Shown piece by piece: positions 8,192 to 15,618 of a stretch of DNA of 21,012 nt. Made by a program: the position numbers and the translations under genes. The notes beneath the pieces were generated by a model, which worked only from the letters and a program-made list of their open reading frames with translations, was not told the origin of the DNA and ran no database searches. The first letter of the stretch is position 1, and each line of letters starts with the position of its first letter. Origin of the DNA: Candidatus Bathyarchaeota archaeon (GTDB lineage Archaea > Thermoproteota > Bathyarchaeia > TCS64); NCBI GenBank assembly GCA_030601645.1, contig JAUWBQ010000009.1:1-21012 (forward strand), given 5' to 3'.

Positions 8192-8205
8192 GGTTTTAAA
8201 CTTTC
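8192..8205 (-). promoter_or_regulatory. BRE/TATA promoter of rfcS-rfcL
   Basis: GAAAGTTTAAAACC on the minus strand, with the TATA centre about 34 bp upstream of ATG 8162. A start of transcription near 8170 leaves a leader of about ten bases holding the GGAG ribosome binding site. Confidence 0.55.
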
Positions 8206-8265
8206 TAAGTGGGTGTTCGGAAGTCACAAAGGCTGAAACAATCAACAGTAATGTTCAATACATCA

Positions 8266-8284
8266 TCGAAAATCGTTAAAAAGC
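8266..8284 (-). terminator. Possible T-rich terminator of the L7Ae-S28e-L24e operon
   Basis: On the minus strand, 35-55 bp past the rpl24e stop, there is CTTTTTAACGATTTTCG with two short T runs. No strong hairpin is visible. The rest of 8206-8319 is AT-rich non-coding sequence with no gene I can support. Confidence 0.3.
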
Positions 8285-8319
8285 TTGTTGAATGAGTTAC
8301 GCTGAACTGGATTGGGGTA

Positions 8320-8505
8320 CTAGCGTTTCACATAGGCCTTCGTCCACTTGAACTTACGTGGATCCCGCTTGAGCTTCAGGACGTTCTTCTTGCACTTACT
8401 CGAGCAGAACCTGAGTATTCTCCCGTCCCGCCTTACGAAGTTGATCCCCGTTCCGGGGGCGATGTCGTGCCCGCAGAAGCTGCACTTGAAGACCTGAGGC
8501 ATCAT
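8320..8505 (-). CDS. rpl24e: Ribosomal protein L24e
   Basis: This is a 50S subunit zinc-finger protein found in archaea and eukaryotes. The 61-residue product has the paired cysteines CSFCG (8-11) and CSSKC (34-38) in the order and spacing of the family, plus a basic tail ([16 protein letters not shown]). The first two codons are ATG ATG; the second (8502) would give [11 protein letters not shown] and may be the true start. It lies 5 bp after rps28e and is the last gene of the rpl7ae-rps28e-rpl24e operon. In many archaea this trio continues into ndk and infB, but here the next gene is the separately promoted rfcS. Confidence 0.95.
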   Translation of the reverse strand: MMPQVFKCSFCGHDIAPGTGINFVRRDGRILRFCSSKCKKNVLKLKRDPRKFKWTKAYVKR

Positions 8506-8510
8506 GGACC

Positions 8511-8723
8511 CTACCTAATCTTCCTCGCTTCCCTCTCCGTGTCCCTGAGGAGCAGGATGTCGTCTATCCTTACCGGACCCTTCACGTTCCGGGTGATGAT
8601 CCGCCCCTTGTCCCGTCCCTCCTCCACCCGGACCCTGACCTGCATGACCTCGCCGGTCAACCCCGTCCGACCTAGGATCTGGATAACAGTAGCGGGGGTA
8701 AGGACATCGGACTCTCGGGACAT
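8511..8723 (-). CDS. rps28e: Ribosomal protein S28e
   Basis: This is a small-subunit OB-fold protein specific to archaea and eukaryotes. The 70-residue product has the conserved core [19 protein letters not shown] and [15 protein letters not shown], and the typical REAR-type C-terminus ([10 protein letters not shown]). It starts one base after the rpl7ae stop and ends 5 bp before rpl24e, so it is translated within the same operon transcript. The length and motifs are fully typical. Confidence 0.96.
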   Translation of the reverse strand: MSRESDVLTPATVIQILGRTGLTGEVMQVRVRVEEGRDKGRIITRNVKGPVRIDDILLLRDTEREARKIR

Positions 8724-8724
8724 C

Positions 8725-9117
8725 CTACTTTACTATCTCCTTGAGCTTGGCGAGTATCTCCTCGAGCAGTTCGGCTCCATCCCCAGGCTCTTCGATGGCC
8801 GCAGCCGCCGATCCCACCAGCAGGCCGGCCGCCTGGCCCAGCCTCTGCTTCTCCGGGACGTAGACGTATGGCGCTTTCCTCTCGTCGCAGAGCATCGGGA
8901 TGTGGGCCACGATCTCCGGGGGCTCCACGTTCTCCGCCACGAGCACCAGCTTCGCCCTGCCCCTCTCGATGGACTTTGTGGCCTCGTTGGTGCCCTTACG
9001 GATCTTTCCGGACTCGGAGGCGATCTTCAGCGCCTCGTAGGCCGCCTCCGCGACCTCCTTGGGGACTTCGAACCTCACGTAGAAAGGCTTCGAAGGATCT
9101 ACATCGGGACTAGACAT
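8725..9117 (-). CDS. rpl7ae: Ribosomal protein L7Ae, kink-turn binding
   Basis: This is the kink-turn RNA-binding protein of the large subunit, also a core subunit of box C/D and H/ACA RNPs and of RNase P in archaea. It carries [20 protein letters not shown], the conserved RNA-contacting segment, and [24 protein letters not shown] start it at ATG 9117 (130 residues, [19 protein letters not shown]). An ATG at 9156 would add 13 residues, but a TATA box at 9158-9167 abuts it. Transcription should begin near 9136, so the longer form would not be on the mRNA. GGAAGGAA directly before 9117 is a good ribosome binding site. It is the first gene of the operon with rps28e and rpl24e. In some archaea L7Ae represses its own mRNA through a leader kink-turn; I could not see a convincing one in this short leader. 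Confidence 0.95.
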   Translation of the reverse strand: MSSPDVDPSKPFYVRFEVPKEVAEAAYEALKIASESGKIRKGTNEATKSIERGRAKLVLVAENVEPPEIVAHIPMLCDERKAPYVYVPEKQRLGQAAGLLVGSAAAAIEEPGDGAELLEEILAKLKEIVK

Positions 9118-9156
9118 TTCATTTCCTTCCAGTGTGTATACCTCTAAACCGGACAT

Positions 9157-9169
9157 CTATTTTTAAACC
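9157..9169 (-). promoter_or_regulatory. TATA promoter of the L7Ae-S28e-L24e operon
   Basis: GGTTTAAAAATAG on the minus strand is a strong archaeal TATA box. It places transcription start near 9136, leaving a leader of about 20 bases before ATG 9117. It lies between the gltX stop (9223) and the operon. Confidence 0.6.
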
Positions 9170-9222
9170 TTATGATAAACGGGGCAAAATCGTCGAAATC
9201 TGTGGGATGTCTCCTACCGATC

Positions 9223-10950
9223 TCACCTGTGGGAATAGAAAGCAACGAACGGAGACGCGCTCTCCACCCTGACGAATCCGAACCGCTCGAACTGGATCAT
9301 ATCGTCAGCCTTCAGATCTTCGCAGCCTGGCTCGGCCAGGCCCTCAGCCGAAGTGTCCGGCATGATTACCTTAGCCTGGATTCCCCCGCCTTTTAAGAGC
9401 CAGTGGATGAAAGGGGCGTCCGCCTCCCTGGCCTCTTGGCGGCCCTTGGAGTGGTATCGGGCTTTGACTCCGCTGGGGCTTTTCTCCGTCACTTCTATGT
9501 TGAAAAGGCCCATCAAACGGGTTAACCTACCTGGAATCAGCTTGCTGAGATCGTCCCTGGAGATCACGAACAACGCCTCACCCTCCTCTGGTCCCACCTC
9601 GTAATCCCTCGTGCCCCAGTCGGGATGATCCGGGTGGCGCATCAGCCTCGCGACGTGTCCCCCGTCCAAGCCCAAAACTTGGAGGGCCACCGGATCCTTG
9701 ACGAAGAAGAACCTCTTCGCCTTGGGCTCTATTATCCGCCGGTTGACCGAGGCTATGTGGGCCCAGCTAAGCATGGCGTTGATGGGCTTCGGCCCCACCT
9801 GGATCATGATCTCCCTTATTGCTTCGGGCTGGATACCCCGCCGCCTCAGGGCCTTAAGGGTTCCGAGCCGGGGGTCGGCCCAGCCGGAGTATACTCCTTC
9901 CTCGATGCCCTTCCTTATCTTGGACTTGCTCAGGATGCCAACCTCCAGGCCAAGGCGTCCAATGTTGATTATCTCGGGGTAATCCCACCCCAGGTGCTTC
10001 GAGAGCTGCCTCTGCCGGGTCGTGTTGACCTCGTGCTCCTTTCCCCTGATTATGTGGGAGATCGCCATCTCGTGGTCGTCTATGCCGCAGCTGAAGTTGT
10101 ATAGGGGCCAGACCCTGTACTTGTTCCCCTGCCTCGGGTGGGCGCTCGTGGCGATGCGAAGGGCGGGCCAGTCCCGAACCGCCGGGTTGGGGTGCTCTAG
10201 GTCCGTCTTGATCCTGACCACGGCCTCCCCTTTCTGGAAGGCCCCGTCCAGCATCCTCTCCCACCTCTCAAGGTGAACCTCTGGGGTCTGGTCCCTGCAG
10301 GGGCAGGGCTTCTTCGCCATGTAGAGCTCCTTGAAGGCTGCAGGGTAACAGGTGCAGACGTAGGCGGCGCCCATCTCCATTAGCTTGATCGCGTAGTCGT
10401 AGTATAACTCCAGCCTGTCAGACTGAATGTAGACCTCGTCCACCTTGGCCCCGAGCCATTCCAAGTCCTCCCTGATCCAGTCGTAGATCTCCAGGATGGG
10501 GGCCTTGACGTCTGGGGAGGTGTCCTCGTACCTCAGGATGAACTTGCCGTCGTACATCTTGGCGTACTCGTCGCAGAAGATGATGGGCTCTGCGCTCCCC
10601 AGGTGGAGGGCCCCGTCGGGGTTGGGGGCGAACCTTGTGCGGATCTCATCATAACTCTCAACATTCTCTAGGGGAGGGAGGGTCTTCTTCTCCTCTTCTC
10701 TCCTCTGGTACTCGAGCAGCTCCGGCCATCTCTCCTGGAGCGTCTGCCTCTGGCGCTCCGGAGACCACGAGTTTACCTCCTCCAACACCTCCTCGACGAT
10801 GGAAACCACCTCGCGGGCCCTCCCCTTCAGCTGGGGGTTCTCCCCCATGACCCTCCCTATCACTGGGCCCTTCTGGGCTACTCCATCGTGGGTTGAAGCG
10901 TTGTAGACAGCATACTTCAAGGCGGCAGTCTTTACATCTTCCAAACTCAT
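9223..10950 (-). CDS. gltX: Glutamyl-tRNA synthetase, archaeal type
   Basis: This class I synthetase charges tRNA with glutamate. In archaea it usually also charges tRNA-Gln, which GatDE then amidates. The 575-residue product has an archaeal helical N-terminal extension (about 1-100). The Rossmann domain follows, with the HIGH-type motif HLGS (116-119, in RFAPNPDGALHLGSAEP). A zinc knuckle is at C199, C201, C216 and C218, and the KMSKS-type loop is ILSKSK (339-344, in VGILSKSKIRKG). The C-terminal beta-barrel anticodon domain is of the archaeal/GlnRS-like kind, not the helical bacterial kind. ATG 10950 is preceded by AGGAGAGA about 12 bases upstream, and a TATA element lies at 11008-11018. 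It is monocistronic, with its own promoter. Confidence 0.95.
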   Translation of the reverse strand: MSLEDVKTAALKYAVYNASTHDGVAQKGPVIGRVMGENPQLKGRAREVVSIVEEVLEEVNSWSPERQRQTLQERWPELLEYQRREEEKKTLPPLENVESYDEIRTRFAPNPDGALHLGSAEPIIFCDEYAKMYDGKFILRYEDTSPDVKAPILEIYDWIREDLEWLGAKVDEVYIQSDRLELYYDYAIKLMEMGAAYVCTCYPAAFKELYMAKKPCPCRDQTPEVHLERWERMLDGAFQKGEAVVRIKTDLEHPNPAVRDWPALRIATSAHPRQGNKYRVWPLYNFSCGIDDHEMAISHIIRGKEHEVNTTRQRQLSKHLGWDYPEIINIGRLGLEVGILSKSKIRKGIEEGVYSGWADPRLGTLKALRRRGIQPEAIREIMIQVGPKPINAMLSWAHIASVNRRIIEPKAKRFFFVKDPVALQVLGLDGGHVARLMRHPDHPDWGTRDYEVGPEEGEALFVISRDDLSKLIPGRLTRLMGLFNIEVTEKSPSGVKARYHSKGRQEAREADAPFIHWLLKGGGIQAKVIMPDTSAEGLAEPGCEDLKADDMIQFERFGFVRVESASPFVAFYSHR

Positions 10951-11007
10951 GGTCTCGGATCTCTCCTTTATCAGAGGAGGGATTCAGTCTCATTAGTCGA
11001 AGGACAT

Positions 11008-11022
11008 CTATTATGCTTTTCC
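11008..11022 (-). promoter_or_regulatory. Probable BRE/TATA promoter of gltX
   Basis: On the minus strand GGAAAAGCATAATAG gives an A-rich BRE and a TATA-like core. It predicts a transcript start near 10988 and a leader of about 38 bases with the AGGAGAGA ribosome binding site inside it. Confidence 0.4.
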
Positions 11023-11149
11023 TGAAAGATACAAATTTTCCCATTCAACTCTCACGTTTATTAGGAGCTGTTTCAGCCCTTACAATGTCTTCCGGGCAAT
11101 CTTTAGGATACTGGATGAATGAGTATTTGTAACAACGGAGGTGGCAAGA

Positions 11150-11500
11150 GTGGACAGGAAGTTAGACAAAGATGTCGGAGTCCTTGCGAAATTCATGGAA
11201 GTCTACTGTAAGCACAAACATCCAGACCTTGACAAGGAACCGTGGCTGTCATCGGATAGTCAGGGTACCTCAAATTTGAATCCTAAACCTCTCCTGTGTC
11301 ATGAATGTTCGGTCCTCCTCGACTATTCGGCTGACAGGAGGAGGTTGTGCCCCCTTGATCCCAAACCGACCTGCAAGAACTGCAAGATCCACTGCTATGC
11401 CCCGGAGAACCGGGCGAAGATCAGGGAGGTCATGAGGTTCTCGGGGATGTATATGATCAAAAGGGGGAGGGTCGACATGATCTTCCACTACCTATTCTAG
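11150..11500 (+). CDS. Nitrous oxide-stimulated promoter family protein (cysteine-rich)
   Basis: This small cysteine-rich protein matches the family named after a nitrous oxide-stimulated promoter. Biochemical function is not known to me. The signature is a CHEC pair, then LCPLDPKPTCKNCKIHCYAPENR and a conserved tail KIREVMRFSGMYM. The clustered cysteines and histidines suggest zinc or iron-sulfur binding, which is inference. GTG 11150 is chosen because GGAGGTG at 11137-11143 is a near-perfect ribosome binding site six bases before it. The upstream GTG 11141 lies inside that site and would add only three residues. The product is 116 residues, typical for the family. It stands alone between gltX (divergent) and metV (convergent). 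I know this family best from bacteria, so transfer is possible. Confidence 0.8.
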   Translation: MDRKLDKDVGVLAKFMEVYCKHKHPDLDKEPWLSSDSQGTSNLNPKPLLCHECSVLLDYSADRRRLCPLDPKPTCKNCKIHCYAPENRAKIREVMRFSGMYMIKRGRVDMIFHYLF

Positions 11501-11525
11501 TGTGTCAAACGTATCGATTTCTAAG

Positions 11526-11536
11526 AGTAAAAAAGG
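11526..11536 (-). terminator. T-rich terminator of metF-metV
   Basis: Immediately after the metV stop the minus strand reads TCCCTTTTTTACTCTTAG, and another T run spans the stop codon itself. A short T tract between convergent genes is the usual archaeal terminator. Confidence 0.45.
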
Positions 11537-11538
11537 GA

Positions 11539-12174
11539 TTAAAAAATAAGTTCAGCTGTGAGGACCTTCTTCGAGTTGTCCCTGGGGGGTCTGAAGGTCA
11601 TGAAGAGGTCCAGCCTGTCCTGCTCCGTTAGATTCTTCCAGATCAGGATCCAGGCGCAGTCGTTCTCGTACTCGCCGACCTCGCACTTACCCTCCACCTG
11701 GCCGCCGCAGGGGCCATTCAGCAGGCCTTTGGGGCAACGGGTGATGGGGCAGACGCCACCTGTCTCGTCCAAGATGCATTCTCCGCATGCCTTGCACATG
11801 TCGTAGAACTTGCCGATCCGCTCCGTCTTTCCGATGAACAGTGTGTCGGAGGCCGGCAGCACTATCTTACCCGAGTACTCACCCACGGTCTGCACACCGA
11901 CGCCGCACGACATCACCAGGATCGCGTCCGCCTCCTTAACGACATCTCTGTATTTCTTCAAGTCTCTCCTGTCGATCCTTATGTCGCATGGTTCCTCGAC
12001 CATGGCTGAACCGACGACCTTGTCTCCAAGCTTCTCGACCATCTCGGCGACCTGCTCCTCGCCACCCGTCTGGCAGCTTGTTGAGCAAGTTCCGCAGCCG
12101 ACGACGAACAGCTTCCCGAAGGGCTTGGTCATCTCCTCGATTTCTTCATCGGGTTTCTTCTTCGTAATTATCAT
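11539..12174 (-). CDS. metV: MetV-like iron-sulfur partner of methylenetetrahydrofolate reductase
   Basis: This resembles MetV, the zinc/iron-sulfur partner subunit of MetF in acetogens, also seen as the C-terminal domain of longer MTHFR proteins. The 211-residue protein begins with a Rossmann-like half bearing CGTCSTSC (C27, C30, C34), plus C63 and C90 in MSCGVGVQ. It ends with a dense cysteine region: CKACGEC (C127, C130, C133), then C142, C147, C156, C164 and C173 (VCPITRCPKGLLNGPCGG). These could hold one or more Fe-S or zinc sites. It probably delivers electrons to the MetF flavin. It starts 11 bp after the metF stop, so the two form an operon. Electron donor genes (HdrA, RnfC2 or hydrogenase subunits), which sit beside metFV in some acetogens, are not present here. 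Confidence 0.87.
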   Translation of the reverse strand: MIITKKKPDEEIEEMTKPFGKLFVVGCGTCSTSCQTGGEEQVAEMVEKLGDKVVGSAMVEEPCDIRIDRRDLKKYRDVVKEADAILVMSCGVGVQTVGEYSGKIVLPASDTLFIGKTERIGKFYDMCKACGECILDETGGVCPITRCPKGLLNGPCGGQVEGKCEVGEYENDCAWILIWKNLTEQDRLDLFMTFRPPRDNSKKVLTAELIF

Positions 12175-12185
12175 CCACGCTCACC

Positions 12186-13115
12186 TCACATGGTCTCCGC
12201 GAGCAGGGGCTCGAAGATACGCTCATAGAGCACGGCCATCATGTGAATCCCGGCTGCTTTAGTCGTCTTCTTTATCTCATTGATGAAGGGCGCGAAGAAC
12301 TCTATGTTCACCTCGTCGTAAAGGTCCTTCCGCTTCTCCTTGTCAGGCTCATCCTTGCACTTCCTCATGGATTCGAGGAGGTCCTTGGGGACGCTGACGC
12401 CCGGAATGTACTTGTCGAAGAAGTCGGCTATTCCGAAGGACTTGAGGGGGAAGATGCCAACTAGGGTGGGGCAGTTGAACTTCTCGGTCTCCTTCAGGAA
12501 CTCCTTGGTCAGGTCGATGTCGAACATCGTCTGGGTCTGGATGAAGTCGGTGCCTAATTTCACCTTCCGCCCGATCTTCAAAATCTCGGGCTCCAACGGG
12601 TTGGCGTTGGGGTTGGCCGCTATGGCAACGTTGATGGGGACCTTACCGTGGATCTCGTTCCCCTCAAGGTCGGTCCCCTCGTCTATCATCTTATGAAGGA
12701 GGTAGACGAACTGGGCCGAGTCAAGGTCGTAGACCGGGAGGCATCCCTTGTTGTCCCCGAGGACAGTGTGGTCTCCCGATATGGCCAGGATGTTCTTTAT
12801 TCCCAGGTAGGCGGCGGCCAGCACGTCCGATGTGAGGGCGAGCCTGTTCCTGTCCCTGATGACCATCTGGTAGACGGTCTCCAGCCCGACGTCCCTCTGC
12901 ACTACGTAGGAGGGGACGAGGGAGTTCATGAAGGCCATGGCGAGGGGGTTGTCCGTCACGTTTGCAGCCACGACATAAGGTTTCATGGCCCTGGCGCTGT
13001 CCAGGATCTCCTCTAGGCTGGTGGTCTTCTCCGGCTCCAGCTCCCCAGTCAGGACGAATCTACCGGCCTCGATCTTCTTCATGAGGTTGCTGTAAGCAGG
13101 GCGTTTTTTTCCCAT
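12186..13115 (-). CDS. metF: Methylenetetrahydrofolate reductase (MetF)
   Basis: This is a TIM-barrel flavoprotein reducing methylene- to methyl-tetrahydropterin, the last reductive step of the methyl branch of the Wood-Ljungdahl pathway. Family signatures include FVLTGELEPEKTTS with the conserved glutamate near the N-terminus, VTDNP, LAISGDHTVLGDNKG (NADH/FAD region) and TDFIQTQTMFD. I start it at ATG 13115 (309 residues, MGKKRPAYSNLMKK), which has GGAG nine bases upstream. An in-frame ATG at 13145 would add ten residues that look unlike the family, and it lies close to or upstream of the transcript start predicted from the TATA-like element at 13157-13165. Whether the C1 carrier is tetrahydrofolate or tetrahydromethanopterin cannot be decided from sequence. 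It diverges from cdhA, and metV follows. Confidence 0.92.
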   Translation of the reverse strand: MGKKRPAYSNLMKKIEAGRFVLTGELEPEKTTSLEEILDSARAMKPYVVAANVTDNPLAMAFMNSLVPSYVVQRDVGLETVYQMVIRDRNRLALTSDVLAAAYLGIKNILAISGDHTVLGDNKGCLPVYDLDSAQFVYLLHKMIDEGTDLEGNEIHGKVPINVAIAANPNANPLEPEILKIGRKVKLGTDFIQTQTMFDIDLTKEFLKETEKFNCPTLVGIFPLKSFGIADFFDKYIPGVSVPKDLLESMRKCKDEPDKEKRKDLYDEVNIEFFAPFINEIKKTTKAAGIHMMAVLYERIFEPLLAETM

Positions 13116-13156
13116 TTCTGAAAACTCCAAAGGATCACATAACATGCAATGAAGTG

Positions 13157-13184
13157 CATTTAAGGGTTGTCTGGAGTCATATAG
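13157..13184 (-). promoter_or_regulatory. Candidate TATA elements for metF-metV
   Basis: Two candidates exist on the minus strand: CCTTAAATG at 13157-13165, giving a transcript start near 13135, and CTATATGA at 13177-13184, giving one near 13155. Either gives a leader containing the GGAG before ATG 13115. Confidence 0.4.
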
Positions 13185-13213
13185 ATCCCAGAAAAAAGAC
13201 CCGGAAATCGCGC

Positions 13214-13232
13214 AATAAACTTTTTAATAAAC
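13214..13232 (+). promoter_or_regulatory. TATA promoter of the cdhABCDE-cooC operon, with direct repeat
   Basis: AATAAACTTTTTAATAAAC contains a TATA core (CTTTTTAATAA) and a direct repeat AATAAAC at both ends. A transcript start near 13252 would leave a leader of about 20 bases before the TTG at 13273. The repeat could be a regulator half-site or simply AT-rich promoter sequence. Confidence 0.5.
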
Positions 13233-13272
13233 GAAACTAGGAACATAAGGATCCATTAACGGTTGTGTATCA

Positions 13273-15618
13273 TTGTCCAATCGAGATTTGAAGCTTAAGA
13301 TCGATGAGTTATCTTCGGCCCTAGGCACATTCAAGGGGCTGGAGATCGAGGTGGGTAGGATCTACGACGAGGAGTGGGAGGAACCCATGGGGCCGACGCC
13401 CTTCCCGAGCGTCGGAACCCTCAGGAGCTGGGACAGGAAGCTCCTGGACCGGTACAAGCCATTCTACATGCCCTTCTGCGACCTCTGCTGCCTTTGCACC
13501 TTCGGGAAGTGCGACCTGACCGGGGACAAACGCGGCGCCTGCGGGATAACCATGGCAGCGCAGCAGTCCCGGATGGTCCTTCTTGCATGTTGTATAGGTG
13601 CTTCGACCCACACCGCTCACGCCAGGCACATGCTCGACCACCTCATCGAGGAGTTCGGTCGGGACACCCCCCTAGATGTGGCCCTGAACACCAACGTCGA
13701 GGCCCCCAATATCCGGCTGGTATGCGGAATAAAACCCAAGACGCTGCGTGACTTGGAGGATGCATTGGATTATGTCGAGACTCAACTTGTTCAGTTGGTG
13801 GCGGCTACTCACACCGGCCAGGAGGGGGACAACATCGACTTCGAGTCGAAGGCCTTCCACGCTGGCATGCTCGACCACGTGGCCATGGAGGTGGCAGATA
13901 TCGAGCAGATCGCCACTCTCGGCATGCCTAAGGGTATCCCAGATGCACCGATGACTGAGCTGGGCTTCGGATGCATCGACCCGAACAAGGCGGTCATCAT
14001 GTGCATAGGCCACAACGTGCTCCCCAGCATCGACATCATCGACTACCTCATGGAGAACAACCTCTTCGGAGAGGTGGAGATCGGGGGACTCTGCTGCACC
14101 GCCCACGACATGAGCCGCTACGACAAGCGCTCCAAGGTCATCGGGCCCATCTCGTGGCAGCTCCGTTTCATCCGGTCGGGGATCCCCGACCTAATAGTGG
14201 TGGACGAGCAGTGCCTCAGGACTGACATCATGATCGAAGCAAAGAAGCTCGGAGTCCCCGTCATAGCCACCAGCGAGAAGAGCTGCCTCGGACTCCCGGA
14301 TAGAACCCACGACGATCCGGACACGATCGTGAGCGACCTGACTACGGGCGCTGAGGACGGGGTACTGATCCTCGACCCAAAGAAGGTGGGGGAGGTCACC
14401 GTCAAGACGGTCATAGAGGTATTCAAGAAAAGGGCGGGCAAAAAGTCCTTCAACCTCGACGAGCTCTCCGAGCTGGCGAAAACCTGCAGGACATGCATGG
14501 AGTGCGTGCGCGCCTGTCCCAACAACCTACCGATCGTGGATGCGATGCAGGCCGCGAAGGAAGGTGACTACGCACCATTTGCAGCCCTAAACGATATCTG
14601 TGTCGGGTGCGCTCGATGCGAGAGCGCGTGCCCCGTGGATCTGCCCATCATCTCTATGATCACAAAGGCTAACGAGAAAGCGAATCTCCTCGAGAAATTC
14701 CCGATGAGGGTGGGCCGTGGCGCCATCCAGGACGTCGAGATAAGGGAGGTCGGTCAGCCCATCGTATTCGGGGAGATCCCAGGAATCGTCGCCATCGTCG
14801 GGTGTGCCAACTACCCTGCAGGGGGAGAAGATGTTGCGAGAATCGCCGAGGAGTTCCTAAGGCGCCGCTTCATCGTCGTGACCTCGGGCTGCTCCGCGAT
14901 GAACATCGCCATGACCCGGGACGAGGAGGGCCTCAACCTCTACGAGAAATATCCAGGCTATTTCGATGCCGGGGGTCTCGTGAACGTGGGCAGCTGCGTA
15001 TCCAACGCCCATATCACCGGCGCCGCCATCAAGATCGCCAACATCTTCGCGAAGCGCCCCCTCAGAGGCAACTACGAGGAGATAGCTGACTACATCTACA
15101 ACAGGGTGGGCGCCGTCGGCTTGGCATGGGGCGCGATGTCCCAGAAGGCCGCGAGCATCGCAGCAGGCTGCTGGAGGCTAGGGATACCCGTCGTCGTGGG
15201 ACCCCACGGGGCGAAGTACAGGCGTATGCTCCTGGGAAGGAAGGAGAAGGAGGAGGACTGGAAGGTCTACAACGCCAGGGATGGCGAGGAGGTCTACATC
15301 GGCCCCGTCCCCGAGCACCTGTTCTATGCCGCCGAGACCATGGAGGAGGCCATCGTGATGATCGCGAAGCTCGTTATGCGTCCCAACGACACCGGCAAGG
15401 GAAGGGCGGTGAAGATCAGCCACTACATCGACCTCCACAGGCGTTACTACGGCTCGATGCCAGACGACCTCCAGCTCTTCGTAAGGAGGAGGGCGGATAT
15501 ACCCTTCACCATGATGGACGAGATCATGACCGCTCTGGAGGAGAAGGGCTGGGAGGATGAGAAGATCGCCATCCCGGACCCGACACTCCTTGAGCGGATG
15601 ATCAGGAGGCAGGCGTGA
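13273..15618 (+). CDS. cdhA: CODH/ACS complex alpha subunit, Ni-Fe CO dehydrogenase (CdhA)
   Basis: This is the catalytic CO dehydrogenase subunit of the acetyl-CoA decarbonylase/synthase complex; it interconverts CO2 and CO at the Ni-Fe-S C-cluster. The 781 residues show the N-terminal cysteine set FCDLCCLCTFGKC (C69-C80) for the B/D clusters, then CCIGASTHTAHARH (106-118), GHNVLPS with H247, CCTAHD (274-279) and EQCLRTD (312-318). Two ferredoxin-type motifs are present, CRTCMECVRACP (405-416) and CVGCARCESACP (443-454); these are typical of the archaeal alpha subunit. Further C-cluster ligand regions are GCANYPAG, SGCSAMN and GSCVSNAH. All expected cluster residues appear present. Translation must start at TTG 13273: an in-frame TAA lies at 13246-13248 and the first in-frame ATG is deep in conserved sequence. 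It is the first gene of the cdh operon, and its stop overlaps the cdhB start. Confidence 0.95.
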   Translation: MSNRDLKLKIDELSSALGTFKGLEIEVGRIYDEEWEEPMGPTPFPSVGTLRSWDRKLLDRYKPFYMPFCDLCCLCTFGKCDLTGDKRGACGITMAAQQSRMVLLACCIGASTHTAHARHMLDHLIEEFGRDTPLDVALNTNVEAPNIRLVCGIKPKTLRDLEDALDYVETQLVQLVAATHTGQEGDNIDFESKAFHAGMLDHVAMEVADIEQIATLGMPKGIPDAPMTELGFGCIDPNKAVIMCIGHNVLPSIDIIDYLMENNLFGEVEIGGLCCTAHDMSRYDKRSKVIGPISWQLRFIRSGIPDLIVVDEQCLRTDIMIEAKKLGVPVIATSEKSCLGLPDRTHDDPDTIVSDLTTGAEDGVLILDPKKVGEVTVKTVIEVFKKRAGKKSFNLDELSELAKTCRTCMECVRACPNNLPIVDAMQAAKEGDYAPFAALNDICVGCARCESACPVDLPIISMITKANEKANLLEKFPMRVGRGAIQDVEIREVGQPIVFGEIPGIVAIVGCANYPAGGEDVARIAEEFLRRRFIVVTSGCSAMNIAMTRDEEGLNLYEKYPGYFDAGGLVNVGSCVSNAHITGAAIKIANIFAKRPLRGNYEEIADYIYNRVGAVGLAWGAMSQKAASIAAGCWRLGIPVVVGPHGAKYRRMLLGRKEKEEDWKVYNARDGEEVYIGPVPEHLFYAAETMEEAIVMIAKLVMRPNDTGKGRAVKISHYIDLHRRYYGSMPDDLQLFVRRRADIPFTMMDEIMTALEEKGWEDEKIAIPDPTLLERMIRRQA

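Noticed and set aside
8206..8319. Possible box C/D small RNA in the AT-rich interval, from an ATGATG-like box C
   Set aside because: The box C match is imperfect, and no correctly spaced CTGA box D or C'/D' pair is present.
9200..9234. Direct repeat CTGTGGGA (9200-9207 and 9227-9234) at the end of gltX
   Set aside because: Only eight bases and two copies, with no flanking structure; easily due to chance.
9223..10950. Assignment of the synthetase as glutaminyl-tRNA synthetase
   Set aside because: Archaeal GluRS and GlnRS share the barrel anticodon domain, but the N-terminal extension, the CTC/CPC zinc knuckle and archaeal context fit GluRS, and archaea generally make Gln-tRNA by amidation.
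10893..11132. A 79-codon plus-strand frame overlapping the gltX start and promoter region
   Set aside because: No ribosome binding site or family features; part lies antisense to gltX and the rest is AT-rich promoter sequence.
13116..13145. ATG 13145 as the metF start
   Set aside because: It adds ten residues unlike the family and lies near or upstream of the predicted transcript start. ATG 13115 has GGAG at suitable spacing.
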